64,000 bases of DNA from Alphaproteobacteria bacterium (GTDB lineage: Bacteria > Pseudomonadota > Alphaproteobacteria > Micavibrionales > Micavibrionaceae): assembly GCA_021776025.1 (NCBI GenBank), contig JAJFGR010000007.1:620001-684000 (forward strand), given 5' to 3'. Below, in pieces: positions 1 to 8,388 of the stretch. Under the pieces are notes generated by a model. The model was not told where the DNA came from, ran no database searches, and saw only the letters and a list, made by a program, of their open reading frames with translations. Position 1 is the stretch's first letter. Every line of letters begins with the position of its first letter. The position numbers were made by a program, and so were the translations under genes.

Positions 1-801
1 CTCTTAGCATCTATGGCCGGACATGACCCAAAGGATAGTACGTCAGCAAACCGCGATGTCCCTGATTTTGCATCAGCTATGACAGGCGACGTTAAAGGTC
101 TTAAAATCGGTATCCCCAAAGAATTTAAGCTCGATGGCATGCCAGAAGAGATTGAGAAACTTTGGGAACAAGGGATTGCCTGGCTGAAAGAAGCAGGAGC
201 CGAAATTGTTGACATCTCCCTGCCCCATACGAAATACGCGCTGCCGACCTATTACATTATCGCTCCGGCGGAGGCTTCGTCCAATCTCGCGCGTTATGAC
301 GGCGTTCGTTATGGACACCGTTCTTCTGAAGGCGCTAACCTTGATGAGATGTATTCTAAAACCCGCGCCGAAGGTTTCGGGGACGAAGTAAAACGAAGGG
401 TTATGATTGGTGCATACGTATTATCAGCAGGGTATTATGATGCGTATTACATTAAAGCGCAGAAAGTGCGGCGGTTGATTTTACAGGACTTTGAGAAGGC
501 CTACGAAACCTGTGATGCGATTTTGACACCAACCGCGCCGTCTGCAGCGTTTGCTATTGGTGAAAATGAAGACGATCCGATTAAGATGTATTTGAACGAC
601 GTCTTTACAGTGACGGCAAATTTAGCGGGCATTCCGGCAATATCCGTTCCTGCAGGGCTAGATGCGCAAGGCTTGCCACTTGGTTTGCAAATTATCGGCA
701 AAGCCTGGGATGAAGAGATGGTGTTTAGAGTTGGCGGCGTGATCGAAGAGGCTGCGCAATTCAGCGCTATGCCAAAAGGGCTTACGCAAAAAGCCGCTTA
801 A
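1..801 (+). CDS. gatA: Aspartyl/glutamyl-tRNA amidotransferase subunit A (C-terminal part)
   Basis: Subunit A of the GatCAB amidotransferase, which frees ammonia from glutamine so that mischarged Glu-tRNA(Gln) or Asp-tRNA(Asn) can be amidated in the cytoplasm. The window opens in frame inside the gene and keeps 266 codons of a protein usually near 490. The amidase hallmark [11 protein letters not shown] follows the first four codons, and the conserved [11 protein letters not shown] and [10 protein letters not shown] stretches lie near the end. The Ser-cisSer-Lys catalytic residues are upstream of the window. An exported protein gene follows after 13 bases, and gatB comes after that. Assignment is secure; the missing part is a window-edge effect. 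Confidence 0.96.
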   Translation, partial: LLASMAGHDPKDSTSANRDVPDFASAMTGDVKGLKIGIPKEFKLDGMPEEIEKLWEQGIAWLKEAGAEIVDISLPHTKYALPTYYIIAPAEASSNLARYDGVRYGHRSSEGANLDEMYSKTRAEGFGDEVKRRVMIGAYVLSAGYYDAYYIKAQKVRRLILQDFEKAYETCDAILTPTAPSAAFAIGENEDDPIKMYLNDVFTVTANLAGIPAISVPAGLDAQGLPLGLQIIGKAWDEEMVFRVGGVIEEAAQFSAMPKGLTQKAA

Positions 802-814
802 GGAAAGACAAGCT

Positions 815-1516
815 ATGCCTAAAGCTATAAAAATGATGTTTTGTTTATTGGTGATCCTGTTGCTGTCTGGAGCAGGTACTCAGGCTTTGAATGCTGCAGA
901 GATTTTCAACAAAAAAGAACCTCTACAAGACCAAGCGCAACAAAATTCTGATGAGGGAATTCTTGAGTTGCTGGATGAAGCGCCTGCACCCAGCACAAAG
1001 AAGAAGGCGGCTCCGCCGGAGACCATAAACGATTTTGCCAATTTGTATTACAAGAACTGCACCAAGCAAGAACACCCGATTTTAAAAGGTAAAAGTCTTG
1101 AGCTACTGTGCGGGTGTACGTCGGCGCAAATTCCGCAAAATATGTCGGTGAAACAAATGCGCGACATGCAAGAAAACACGCCCGAAGGAGAGCATCAGCG
1201 TAGCCGCATGCTGCTTTTTGTTTATACCCCGTGCATACAATACCCAACAAAAGCTCTGGTCAGAAAGCAATGCCTAGACAACCCGGAAGTTAAAGCGGGT
1301 ATGAAACAATATAAAAGAGTCTGCGAGTGTCTTGCAGATGGTATGGCGGGCTTTATGAAAGAAGAGGCGCCCAGATACGTAGAAATGGCCATGCGACGTA
1401 ACGGCGCTGATCTGGACCCGCTTCGCATGCTCATGGAAAGCACTCTTTTTGAAGAGAAATCTCAATATTATATGAGGAAATGTGTAACAACACATGAGTT
1501 TGGGATAACCCGCTAA
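815..1516 (+). CDS. Cys-rich exported protein of unknown function between gatA and gatB
   Basis: I do not recognise this 233-residue protein. Its first 28 residues look like a signal peptide: basic start, hydrophobic LLVILLLSGAG run, then ALNAAE as a probable cleavage site. The mature part has eight cysteines, including the pairs CGC and CEC, which suggests disulfides in the periplasm; no CxxC thioredoxin-like motif is visible. A lysine/proline-rich linker near residues 55-65 precedes the Cys-bearing domain. A good ribosome binding site (aaggaaag) overlaps the gatA stop. It sits between two subunits of one enzyme, 13 bases after gatA and 23 bases before gatB, so all three are probably cotranscribed. 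A role in amidotransfer is unlikely if it is exported. Confidence 0.75.
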   Translation: MPKAIKMMFCLLVILLLSGAGTQALNAAEIFNKKEPLQDQAQQNSDEGILELLDEAPAPSTKKKAAPPETINDFANLYYKNCTKQEHPILKGKSLELLCGCTSAQIPQNMSVKQMRDMQENTPEGEHQRSRMLLFVYTPCIQYPTKALVRKQCLDNPEVKAGMKQYKRVCECLADGMAGFMKEEAPRYVEMAMRRNGADLDPLRMLMESTLFEEKSQYYMRKCVTTHEFGITR

Positions 1517-1539
1517 CCTTCGGAAGAGGACTTTAAAGA

Positions 1540-2991
1540 ATGGCGAAACTGATTCAAGGGGAAACAGGTGAATGGGAGATTGTGATCGGCATGGAAGTTC
1601 ATGCGCAGGTGATCACAAAGTCCAAGCTGTTTTCCGGTTCCTCTTCGGTGTTTGGAGCCGAGCCAAACACACATGTTTCATTAGTTGATGCCGCGATGCC
1701 GGGCATGCTGCCTGTGCTTAATGAATTTGTTGTTGAACAAGCGATTAAAACCGGCCTTGGGATTAATTCCAAAATTAACAACACTTCTATCTTTGCGCGG
1801 AAAAACTACTTCTATCCTGATTTGCCGCAGGGCTATCAAATTTCCCAGTTCGAAGACCCTATCGTTGGGGAAGGCGTTATCGAAGTTGATCTGCCCGATG
1901 GGACGACCAAAGAGATTGGCATTACCCGAATGCATCTGGAACAAGATGCGGGTAAATCTGTGCATGACCAGCACCCAACAAAATCTTTCGTTGATTTGAA
2001 CCGTTCCGGCTGTGCGCTGATGGAAATTGTATCAGAGCCTGATATTCGAGGCCCCGAAGAAGCTGTGGCTTATCTTTCAAAGCTGCGAATGATTTTGCGT
2101 TATCTCGGCACCTGTGACGGAAATATGGAGGAAGGCTCGATGCGGGCGGATGTGAATATCTCTGTGCGTAAGCCGGGGGATGAATTGGGGACACGCGCGG
2201 AGATTAAAAACGTGAACTCTCTTAAAGCTGTTCAACAATGCATTGATTACGAAGTGCCGCGCCAAATCGAAATACTCGAAGATGGCGGTGAGGTTGTTCA
2301 GGAAACGCGACTGTGGGACCCGGCGAAGAATGAAACGCGTTCGATGCGCTCCAAAGAAGAAGCACATGATTACCGCTATTTCCCTGACCCTGACCTTTTG
2401 CCGCTGCATGTGAGCAACGATCAGATCGAGAGCATTCGTAAGACCCTGCCCGAGTTGCCCGATCAGAAAAAACACCGCTTTATGGATGAATATGGGCTCA
2501 GCCTGTATGACGCCTCTGTGATCATCGCCGAGCAGGCGCGCGCTGATTACTACGAAAAAGTGTCAAACGACAATGATTCAAAGCTCGCGGCAAACTGGGT
2601 GATTAATGAATTGCTAGGCATCCTCAACAAAAATGAAACACCGCTAAGCAAATCGCCAATTCAAGCAGAACAGCTTGGTGGATTGATTGCGCTTATCACC
2701 GACAACACCATTTCCGGGAAAATTGCCAAAGATGTGTTCGCCGAGATGTATAAAACCAGTAAAGACGCCGCGGCGATTGTTGAGGAAAAAGGGCTGAAGC
2801 AAGTTACAGATACGGGCGCGATTGAAGCGGTTATCGACGAAGTGATTGCCGAGAACCCGGACAATGTTGCAAAATATAAAGGCGGCAAGGATAAGCTGTT
2901 TGGTTTCTTTGTCGGCCAAGTGATGAAGAAATCTCAGGGCAAGGCCAACCCAGCCGCTGTAAATGAATTGCTGAAGAAAAAACTTTCCTAA
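1540..2991 (+). CDS. gatB: Aspartyl/glutamyl-tRNA amidotransferase subunit B
   Basis: Subunit B of GatCAB binds the mischarged tRNA, phosphorylates the misacylated Glu or Asp and amidates it with ammonia delivered from GatA. The 483 residues match the usual length. The family start [13 protein letters not shown] lies at residues 12-24, followed by the conserved [18 protein letters not shown] segment, the [10 protein letters not shown] stretch and the EIKNVNSL segment. A helical tail domain ends in the conserved [13 protein letters not shown] element that contacts tRNA. The stop codon overlaps the opposite-strand gene downstream by four bases. Confidence 0.98.
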   Translation: MAKLIQGETGEWEIVIGMEVHAQVITKSKLFSGSSSVFGAEPNTHVSLVDAAMPGMLPVLNEFVVEQAIKTGLGINSKINNTSIFARKNYFYPDLPQGYQISQFEDPIVGEGVIEVDLPDGTTKEIGITRMHLEQDAGKSVHDQHPTKSFVDLNRSGCALMEIVSEPDIRGPEEAVAYLSKLRMILRYLGTCDGNMEEGSMRADVNISVRKPGDELGTRAEIKNVNSLKAVQQCIDYEVPRQIEILEDGGEVVQETRLWDPAKNETRSMRSKEEAHDYRYFPDPDLLPLHVSNDQIESIRKTLPELPDQKKHRFMDEYGLSLYDASVIIAEQARADYYEKVSNDNDSKLAANWVINELLGILNKNETPLSKSPIQAEQLGGLIALITDNTISGKIAKDVFAEMYKTSKDAAAIVEEKGLKQVTDTGAIEAVIDEVIAENPDNVAKYKGGKDKLFGFFVGQVMKKSQGKANPAAVNELLKKKLS

Positions 2992-4043
2992 TTTATTTGA
3001 GGGTTTGTGGGCTCGGCTCCCCCTTCAGCGTGGCGTGGCCTCGTTTGTTTCTCGATAGCTGTCGCGATCTTTCCATCAAGATGAAGTATCTTTATACCAA
3101 TCACGCCCTGCAAAGCGGCTGCGCCAGCCATCAATGTCTCAGCTGTCACGCCGTAGTGGTCTCCGAAATGCTTAGCCAGAACTGCAAGGGACACCCCTTT
3201 TGCTAAGGTTAAATATCCTGGCCCTTTCGTCATAAGAAAGCCTGGATTATATTCATCGCCCTGCTTAATTCCTTCAAGAACCCTATGATAAAAATTTGAT
3301 CTCAGTCCATAGATAGTGATAGACGTTGCCGAGGTAAGCAAACGCCCTATGTCCTCGATTGTAAAGAATGCATAAACCCCCTCTCCCGCCATGGGAGCAT
3401 GGGTCAGCGCCGACTTCAAATTCAAATTCTTCTGATCTTCAACCCTGTGCTTTCGTTTCTCTTCTTTATCTGAAAAGTTATTATTGCTGTTGCGGTGAAA
3501 AACGTGATTAATCTGCCACCCACTTCGCCCAATTCCCAAAAAGGCCGTTAATGATGTTCCGCTGAGATAAGAAAGCGTCATTACCAAGTTTGAATCTGCC
3601 GTGCTCAGCACAGCAGAAGCCGCGGCAGAAAATATCAAAGTATTGCTCAGGAGTTGCGTAGAATACATCTGCAAATCTTTTGTATCACGGCTGACTTTAT
3701 GGCGGTAATGCTCCGCCCATTTATGACATACAGGCGCTATATAATTAAATGCTGTGCGACAAGGCGGGGTAAGCGTGTCAAAGCCCGGCCGGGCTTTGTT
3801 TGAGAGGCGCATTGTTGCAATCTCTGCCTTAAAACCGGCTCGCCAAGCCGCCGCTTCTATCTTGTCAAAGATATATTCGGCCCCATCATCAAAGTCTTCA
3901 ACAAGATATTGAGCAGCCTCCCTAGCCTCTTTACGCAATACCTCCCGCTCAGGATGCATAGGATCACGAACCAATGCAAAAGTGGCGCGCAACCCTTTAA
4001 ACATGGCATCAGCAGACCCAGTATGTGTACGGGTCAACATCAC
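2988..4043 (-). CDS. Hypothetical protein with hydrophobic central segments
   Basis: A 351-residue protein I do not recognise. It has no signal peptide. The N-terminal 120 residues are rich in Ala, Glu and Arg and look helical. Hydrophobic stretches follow around residues 130-175 ([18 protein letters not shown] and a [16 protein letters not shown] run), a charged [13 protein letters not shown] stretch near 195-207, and further hydrophobic parts near the C terminus, so it may be membrane-associated. It stands alone on the minus strand, tail to tail with gatB; the stops share the bases CTAA. Start chosen at the first ATG; the second residue is also Met. Confidence 0.6.
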   Translation of the reverse strand: MMLTRTHTGSADAMFKGLRATFALVRDPMHPEREVLRKEAREAAQYLVEDFDDGAEYIFDKIEAAAWRAGFKAEIATMRLSNKARPGFDTLTPPCRTAFNYIAPVCHKWAEHYRHKVSRDTKDLQMYSTQLLSNTLIFSAAASAVLSTADSNLVMTLSYLSGTSLTAFLGIGRSGWQINHVFHRNSNNNFSDKEEKRKHRVEDQKNLNLKSALTHAPMAGEGVYAFFTIEDIGRLLTSATSITIYGLRSNFYHRVLEGIKQGDEYNPGFLMTKGPGYLTLAKGVSLAVLAKHFGDHYGVTAETLMAGAAALQGVIGIKILHLDGKIATAIEKQTRPRHAEGGAEPTNPQIN

Positions 4044-4185
4044 GGATTTTGCTTCATAATTGTTTCCATATAATATACCAATTTTCTATAGCACATGAAT
4101 TTAGTAAAAAACAAGAAAAACGCATCTTGCCATGCCGTTCCTGCTCAGGCAGCATGGCCTCTGTAAAAGCAGGTAAAACAAGGCT

Positions 4186-4413
4186 ATGAGCAAAAAATTC
4201 GAATATAAAGTCGCGATTTATCGCGAGAGTATGCTGGGCTCCCTCTTCCTTGGCGGCTCAAAAGTTGATCCGGTCAAGTTTTCGGAATTTCTCAATGCTA
4301 ACGGCGCACAGGGGTGGGAAGTTAAAACCATGGAGCGCGAAGATCGCCGTATGCTACTCTTCTTCAACCGCGAAGCTTTTCTTGTTGTAATGCAAAGGGA
4401 GACAAGTTCATGA
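4186..4413 (+). CDS. DUF4177-like small protein
   Basis: A 75-residue cytoplasmic protein. The pattern FEYKVAIYRE near the N terminus, then FSEFLNANGAQGWEVKTMER, then a hydrophobic strand ending in VVMQRE, matches the small DUF4177 fold, in which a beta strand precedes an LNxxGxxGWE motif (here residues 38-46). The function of DUF4177 proteins is unknown. The stop overlaps the next start by four bases (ATGA), giving likely translational coupling to the membrane protein and then to TerD. The family call rests on the motif only, without a search. Confidence 0.7.
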   Translation: MSKKFEYKVAIYRESMLGSLFLGGSKVDPVKFSEFLNANGAQGWEVKTMEREDRRMLLFFNREAFLVVMQRETSS

Positions 4414-4643
4414 GCATGATTGATAAATTACACAAACCATTTTTCTTTACGCTAGTTGGGCTGGTTTGTCTGGGCGCAGCTTTGATGATTGCAAGCATCT
4501 GGGGCATCGCCCTGCCGGAAGATTTGATTTGGAAAATCGGCGGTACGCTGGTTGTGCTCATTCTCCTCTTCGGCTTCCTTCTTGTCGTCAATTCCGACTT
4601 TGGCCAGCATAAAAAGCTTAAAGACGAAAACTATCTCGACTAA
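4410..4643 (+). CDS. Small membrane protein with two transmembrane segments
   Basis: A 77-residue protein with two clear hydrophobic helices, about residues 9-30 (FFFTLVGLVCLGAALMIASI) and 45-62 (IGGTLVVLILLFGFLLVV), joined by a short loop with acidic residues. The C-terminal tail is charged and probably cytoplasmic. It starts inside the end of the DUF4177-like gene and its last base is the first base of the TerD-family gene, so the three are almost certainly one transcript. I do not recognise a family. Context suggests a membrane partner of the TerD protein, but that is inference. Confidence 0.75.
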   Translation: MSMIDKLHKPFFFTLVGLVCLGAALMIASIWGIALPEDLIWKIGGTLVVLILLFGFLLVVNSDFGQHKKLKDENYLD

Positions 4644-5248
4644 TGCCCCGCATTCCTAAAGGTCAGACCGTTCCCCTTAATGTTACGCAAAAAGCGCGGC
4701 GCAGGGTTTTTGTCGGCCTTGGCTGGGACCCAAACGAAGATGTCGGCATTACAGATAAAGCCATGGGCGCTTTGGGCTTAAAAGACACCCATCACGATCT
4801 TGATCTTTCCTGTTACATTTTTGACAAGAACAAGCGCTATATCAGCCATGTTTCAGTGGAAGAAGGTCGCGGCGTTGATCAGACCGGGAAAATTTATCAT
4901 AGCGGGGATAATGTCGAAGGTGTAGGCGATGGTGATGATGAGCAAATCTCAGTAGAATTGAAAAATCTGGATAAAGCTATTCACACAATCGTCTTTAAAG
5001 CTTCCATTAAAACCGGACATACCTTTGATGAGGTGACTGACCCGGAAATCCGACTGGCAGACGGTTATTCAGACCACAACTTCCTGAATGTTTCTTTATT
5101 AGATACGGACAACAACAATAAATCCGCCTTTGTCTTTGCCAGCTTGGTTAAAGATGCTGAAGCCCAGTGGACAGCCCGTCACATCGGCGAATTTATCGAC
5201 GTGCCTGAAGATGGGAATTGGGCGGAGCTTCTTAAAACTTATATCTAG
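4643..5248 (+). CDS. TerD-family stress protein
   Basis: A 201-residue TerD/CABP-type protein. Family hallmarks are visible: FVGLGWDPN near residue 26, HHDLDLSCYIFDKN near 50-63, HSGDNVEGVGDGDDEQISVEL near 85-105 and a late DGYSDHNFL segment. The aspartates in the DLDLS and GDGDDE motifs are the calcium ligands in characterised TerD proteins. Such proteins are linked to tellurite, colicin and general stress resistance, but the biochemical role is not settled. No TerA, TerB, TerC, TerE or TerZ gene is visible here; the neighbours are a DUF4177-like protein and a small membrane protein. The gene ends eight bases before a tRNA on the opposite strand. Confidence 0.88.
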   Translation: MPRIPKGQTVPLNVTQKARRRVFVGLGWDPNEDVGITDKAMGALGLKDTHHDLDLSCYIFDKNKRYISHVSVEEGRGVDQTGKIYHSGDNVEGVGDGDDEQISVELKNLDKAIHTIVFKASIKTGHTFDEVTDPEIRLADGYSDHNFLNVSLLDTDNNNKSAFVFASLVKDAEAQWTARHIGEFIDVPEDGNWAELLKTYI

Positions 5249-5255
5249 AAAAAAA

Positions 5256-5348
5256 TGGCGGACACTGAGGGATTCGAACCCTCGATGAGGCTATAAACCC
5301 CATACTCCCTTAGCAGGGGAGCGCCTTCAGCCACTCGGCCAAGTGTCC
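5256..5348 (-). tRNA. tRNA-Ser(GCT)
   Basis: Reading the minus strand, a 7-bp acceptor stem GGACACT/AGTGTCC encloses a D arm (GCCGAGTGGC), an anticodon stem CTCCC/GGGAG with loop CTGCTAA (anticodon GCT), a long variable arm and a T arm with GGTTCGAATCC. The long variable arm and discriminator G mark a class II serine tRNA, reading AGC/AGU codons. The terminal CCA is encoded. It is a single gene facing the end of the TerD-family gene. Upstream (about 5390-5360 on the minus strand) a TTGAAC-N17-TAACTC pair could be its promoter, but the match is weak. Confidence 0.97.
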
Positions 5349-5443
5349 GCACACAAGAATAGTATGAGTTATCAGTTCATAAGGCTTTGTTCAATACAAA
5401 ATCATGGTTAAACTACCAGAAAGACAACGAATAAGAGCCCTTA

Positions 5444-6844
5444 ATGCCATATTTCAGAAAAACACCTGCATTTACGACGACGAAAAAGAAAACCCATATT
5501 GCTGTAACCGCCGTGAAGGAGGGGAAATACAAGGCTTGGCTAGCGAAACAGCCTGCCAACGTAAAGACCTTGGTTAAGGAGATAGGTTTTAAAGGCAAGG
5601 CCGGGCAGATTCTTGTGCTGCGGGACAAAAAAATAATCTATGCCGGAGCGTCCGATAAGCTCAAACTCTTTGATTTTGCTTCCGTATGCGGCCAGATTAG
5701 CGGATTTTTTGATGATGATGCTCTTAAAACTATAAGTTTTGAGATTAAGGGATTATCTGGCAAAGAACTCAATGATGCGCATATTGGCTGGGGCTGGGCG
5801 TGTTATAGCTTTGATCAATATAAATCAAAAACCTCCGCTAAACCCTCCCTGCTCTGGGCTAAAGACGTGGATAAAAAGTCTGTGCTGAGCCATGTGGAGA
5901 GTGTAGACGCTCTACGTGATCTCGTGAATACACCAGCAAATGATTTGGGACCAGACGAGATTGAGAAGGCTGTTAAAGAGCTCGCCAAGGGCCATGAGGC
6001 CAGTGTCAAAGTTATTAAAGACCAGAAAACCCTCGAAAAAGATTTCCCTCTGATTTTTAACGTTGGTAAAGCCAGCCCTCGCTTACCCCGTTTAATTGAT
6101 ATGAGTTGGGGGAATCTAAAACACCCAAAAGTCACGCTGGTCGGTAAAGGCGTGTCGTTCGATACTGGCGGGCTGGATTTAAAGCCCTCGGCCTATATGA
6201 AACTAATGAAAAAAGATATGGGCGGAGCGGCACACACAATAGCTCTGGCCAAGCTGATTATAGACCACAAGCTGCCTGTGCGGCTCAGGCTCCTAATCCC
6301 TGCTGTTGAGAACTCTGTGGCCGGAATTGCTTTCCGCCCGGGCGATATTATGAAATCCCGCAAAGGGCCATTCGTGGAGAATACAAATACAGACGCCGAA
6401 GGGCGGCTTATCCTCGCCGATGCGCTTACCTATGGCTGCGAAGGCAAGCCGGAACTGATTATTGATTATGCGACATTGACGGGTTCTGCGCGCGCGGGGC
6501 TTGGGCCTGATATTCCGGCGATGTTTTCAAACAATGATAAAATCGCGGCGAAAATCCAGAAATTTTCTGAAGGCGCAGAAGACCCAGTTTGGACAATGCC
6601 GCTGTGGCAGCCCTATCGCAAACATATAGAAAACTCGACCGGTGATATGGTGAATAGCGTGGGCATCCCAGGAGATGGGATTTACAGCGCGCTCTTTCTA
6701 GAAACTTTTGTCGATGACAAAACTGATTGGGTGCATCTGGATTGTTTTGCTTGGGAACAAACCGGACGTCCCGGACGCCCTAAAGGTGCAGCAGATACGG
6801 GCCTGCGCGCTGTCTTTGCGTATTTACAGGATCGTTATGTCTGA
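5444..6844 (+). CDS. M17 family leucyl aminopeptidase
   Basis: A 466-residue cytosol aminopeptidase family protein that should cleave N-terminal residues from peptides with two metal ions. The C-terminal catalytic domain has the metal-binding and active-site motifs: VGKGVSFDTGGLDLKP near residues 232-247, a KKDMGGAA stretch after it, and the family signature NTDAEGRL at about 315-322. The N-terminal domain (about 1-150) is the variable hexamer-forming part. The next gene, an NlpC/P60 hydrolase, overlaps by eight bases; I recall this pairing from other alphaproteobacteria, which fits joint turnover of wall peptides and small peptides. There is no strong ribosome binding site, so a slightly later start is possible. 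Confidence 0.93.
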   Translation: MPYFRKTPAFTTTKKKTHIAVTAVKEGKYKAWLAKQPANVKTLVKEIGFKGKAGQILVLRDKKIIYAGASDKLKLFDFASVCGQISGFFDDDALKTISFEIKGLSGKELNDAHIGWGWACYSFDQYKSKTSAKPSLLWAKDVDKKSVLSHVESVDALRDLVNTPANDLGPDEIEKAVKELAKGHEASVKVIKDQKTLEKDFPLIFNVGKASPRLPRLIDMSWGNLKHPKVTLVGKGVSFDTGGLDLKPSAYMKLMKKDMGGAAHTIALAKLIIDHKLPVRLRLLIPAVENSVAGIAFRPGDIMKSRKGPFVENTNTDAEGRLILADALTYGCEGKPELIIDYATLTGSARAGLGPDIPAMFSNNDKIAAKIQKFSEGAEDPVWTMPLWQPYRKHIENSTGDMVNSVGIPGDGIYSALFLETFVDDKTDWVHLDCFAWEQTGRPGRPKGAADTGLRAVFAYLQDRYV

Positions 6845-7580
6845 GCAATATCAAATTCACGCGCCTTCCGTGATGATGCGACTTGAGCCCGATGAAAGTG
6901 CGGAAGTTTCCAATGAGATGCTGTACGGAGAGATTGTAAATGTCTTAGGTGGCAACGAAGGCGATTGGATCAAAGTTCGAGCCGATCATGACGGCTATGA
7001 AGGCTATATCCCTTTCACAATTATGGGATCGGTCCATGGCAGCCCGCATCATGTGTGCGTGCCAACCACCCATATTTACAGCAACCCTGATTTTAAAAGT
7101 GCTACGCAGTCTCCGCTTTATATGGGCTCACGTCTTGCAACTAAAGAAGACACCAAAGATGGGTTTCGTGAATTACAGCATAGTGGCTGGGTTTTTGAGC
7201 AGCATTTACGTTCTGCTGATTCCACACAAAAAGATTATGTTGAAACAGCCTTATTATTTGAAAATGCACCTTATCTATGGGGTGGGCGGAGCTGCGCGGG
7301 CATTGATTGTTCGGGCCTTGTTCAGATTAGCCTTATGGAAGCAGGGCATCCCTGCCCGCGTGACACTAAAGATCAAGCTCAAGAAATTGGTCAACACATA
7401 GAGCCTGATCAAAAACGGCAACGCGGCGATTTGGTGTTTTTTGAGGGGCATGTGGGGATTATGATTGACGAGAAAAATATCCTGAACGCCACATCGCGGC
7501 ATATGCGGGTGATTGCTGAAAAGCTTGAGGATGTTATTGAAGCTTATGAAGGTATTCAGACCGTTCGGCGTCTAGGCTAG
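6837..7580 (+). CDS. NlpC/P60 family cell-wall peptidase with SH3-like domains
   Basis: A 247-residue protein. The first 115 or so residues have two bacterial SH3-like stretches (a VSNEMLYGEIVNVL segment, and DWIKVRADHDGYEGYI). The C-terminal NlpC/P60 domain has the catalytic cysteine in GIDCSGLVQ, the GDLVFF strand and histidine in GHVGIM, and a third polar residue in the NAT/SRHM region. Such enzymes cut D-gamma-glutamyl-meso-diaminopimelate bonds in murein peptides. There is no signal peptide, so it may act on recycled peptides or be exported another way. The ATG at 6837 is preferred over an in-frame start 129 bases upstream, which lies deep inside the aminopeptidase gene. Confidence 0.92.
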   Translation: MSEQYQIHAPSVMMRLEPDESAEVSNEMLYGEIVNVLGGNEGDWIKVRADHDGYEGYIPFTIMGSVHGSPHHVCVPTTHIYSNPDFKSATQSPLYMGSRLATKEDTKDGFRELQHSGWVFEQHLRSADSTQKDYVETALLFENAPYLWGGRSCAGIDCSGLVQISLMEAGHPCPRDTKDQAQEIGQHIEPDQKRQRGDLVFFEGHVGIMIDEKNILNATSRHMRVIAEKLEDVIEAYEGIQTVRRLG

Positions 7581-8300
7581 CTACTCACTAGGAGGAAGCA
7601 AAGGCACAGGCCCGCCAGCATTCCCTTGAGAAGGACCATAGGTTGAAGACTGAATTCCATCGGCAGCGTCCATCAGGTTGCCTTTTCCACTCGCGCTGGT
7701 AGAACCATTAGAGCCGCTCTCTGCCACCGGTTCAGAGAACACGGCCGCTTCATTCATAATCGTATTCGCGCTGGAAGAAGCGCCTTCACGGCGCAGAATT
7801 TCTATAGGCGGATTATTACGATCTTCATTCATCATCGGCTCAGAAGGTGAGAACTCTTCTAAGATATATTCTTCAGGCTGGCGAATATCCGGTCTATTTT
7901 GCGCAGGCGGCTCGGGATCTACAACCGGCTCATTTGTGAAATCAACTTCGATAACATCGGGATAGTGGAACAAAGCGCCCGAAGCATAATCCCAAGGGAG
8001 ACCAACCCCGGCATTTGTTACATTCCAAGCCGTAGATGTTTCAATTCCCGATTCAATATACAGAATTTTTCGACGATTACCCGGGGCCATACAATCCACA
8101 ACAAGATCTTCTTTTGACTTAAACAGATTAACGGTTTGCGGCGGTTTAACTTTGTACTTCAAGCCTTCGACATAGACGTTACAAGCCGCGCCGTGCGCGC
8201 CGGGCGTAACGAAATGAACATCCTGTATGGAGTCGTCAATGGCATAAGCACAGGCTCCAAGGATAGCTAACGGTATAAGATAAGAGGCTTTTTTGAACAT
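7581..8300 (-). CDS. Predicted lipoprotein with Pro/Ser-rich C-terminal half
   Basis: A 239-residue protein with a lipoprotein signal: basic start, hydrophobic SYLIPLAI and a lipobox LGAC with Cys17. The mature N-terminal half (about 25-125) contains a compact domain with conserved-looking CNVYVEG, PPQTVNLF and VVDCMAPG segments, resembling proteins that handle a carried peptide or polysaccharide, but I cannot name a family. The C-terminal half is low complexity, with Pro, Glu, Ser and Asn, and is probably disordered. It abuts the NlpC/P60 gene tail to tail with no spacer, so no terminator separates the two. Confidence 0.72.
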   Translation of the reverse strand: MFKKASYLIPLAILGACAYAIDDSIQDVHFVTPGAHGAACNVYVEGLKYKVKPPQTVNLFKSKEDLVVDCMAPGNRRKILYIESGIETSTAWNVTNAGVGLPWDYASGALFHYPDVIEVDFTNEPVVDPEPPAQNRPDIRQPEEYILEEFSPSEPMMNEDRNNPPIEILRREGASSSANTIMNEAAVFSEPVAESGSNGSTSASGKGNLMDAADGIQSSTYGPSQGNAGGPVPLLPPSE

Positions 8301-8388
8301 AGGGCTACAAAAGAAAAGTGTGAGGGCACGAAAAGTAATGCTGCGTTAATGCTACAGGAAATATGCGGGCATGGCAATCAGAGCCTGA

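Noticed and set aside
4129-4158. A hairpin GCCATGC / GCATGGC before the DUF4177-like gene as terminator or riboswitch
   Set aside because: No T run follows it and no known riboswitch core is recognisable; it may be chance.
6708-6836. An N-terminal extension of the NlpC/P60 protein by 43 residues
   Set aside because: It lies fully within the aminopeptidase gene in another frame and shows no recognisable signal peptide or domain.
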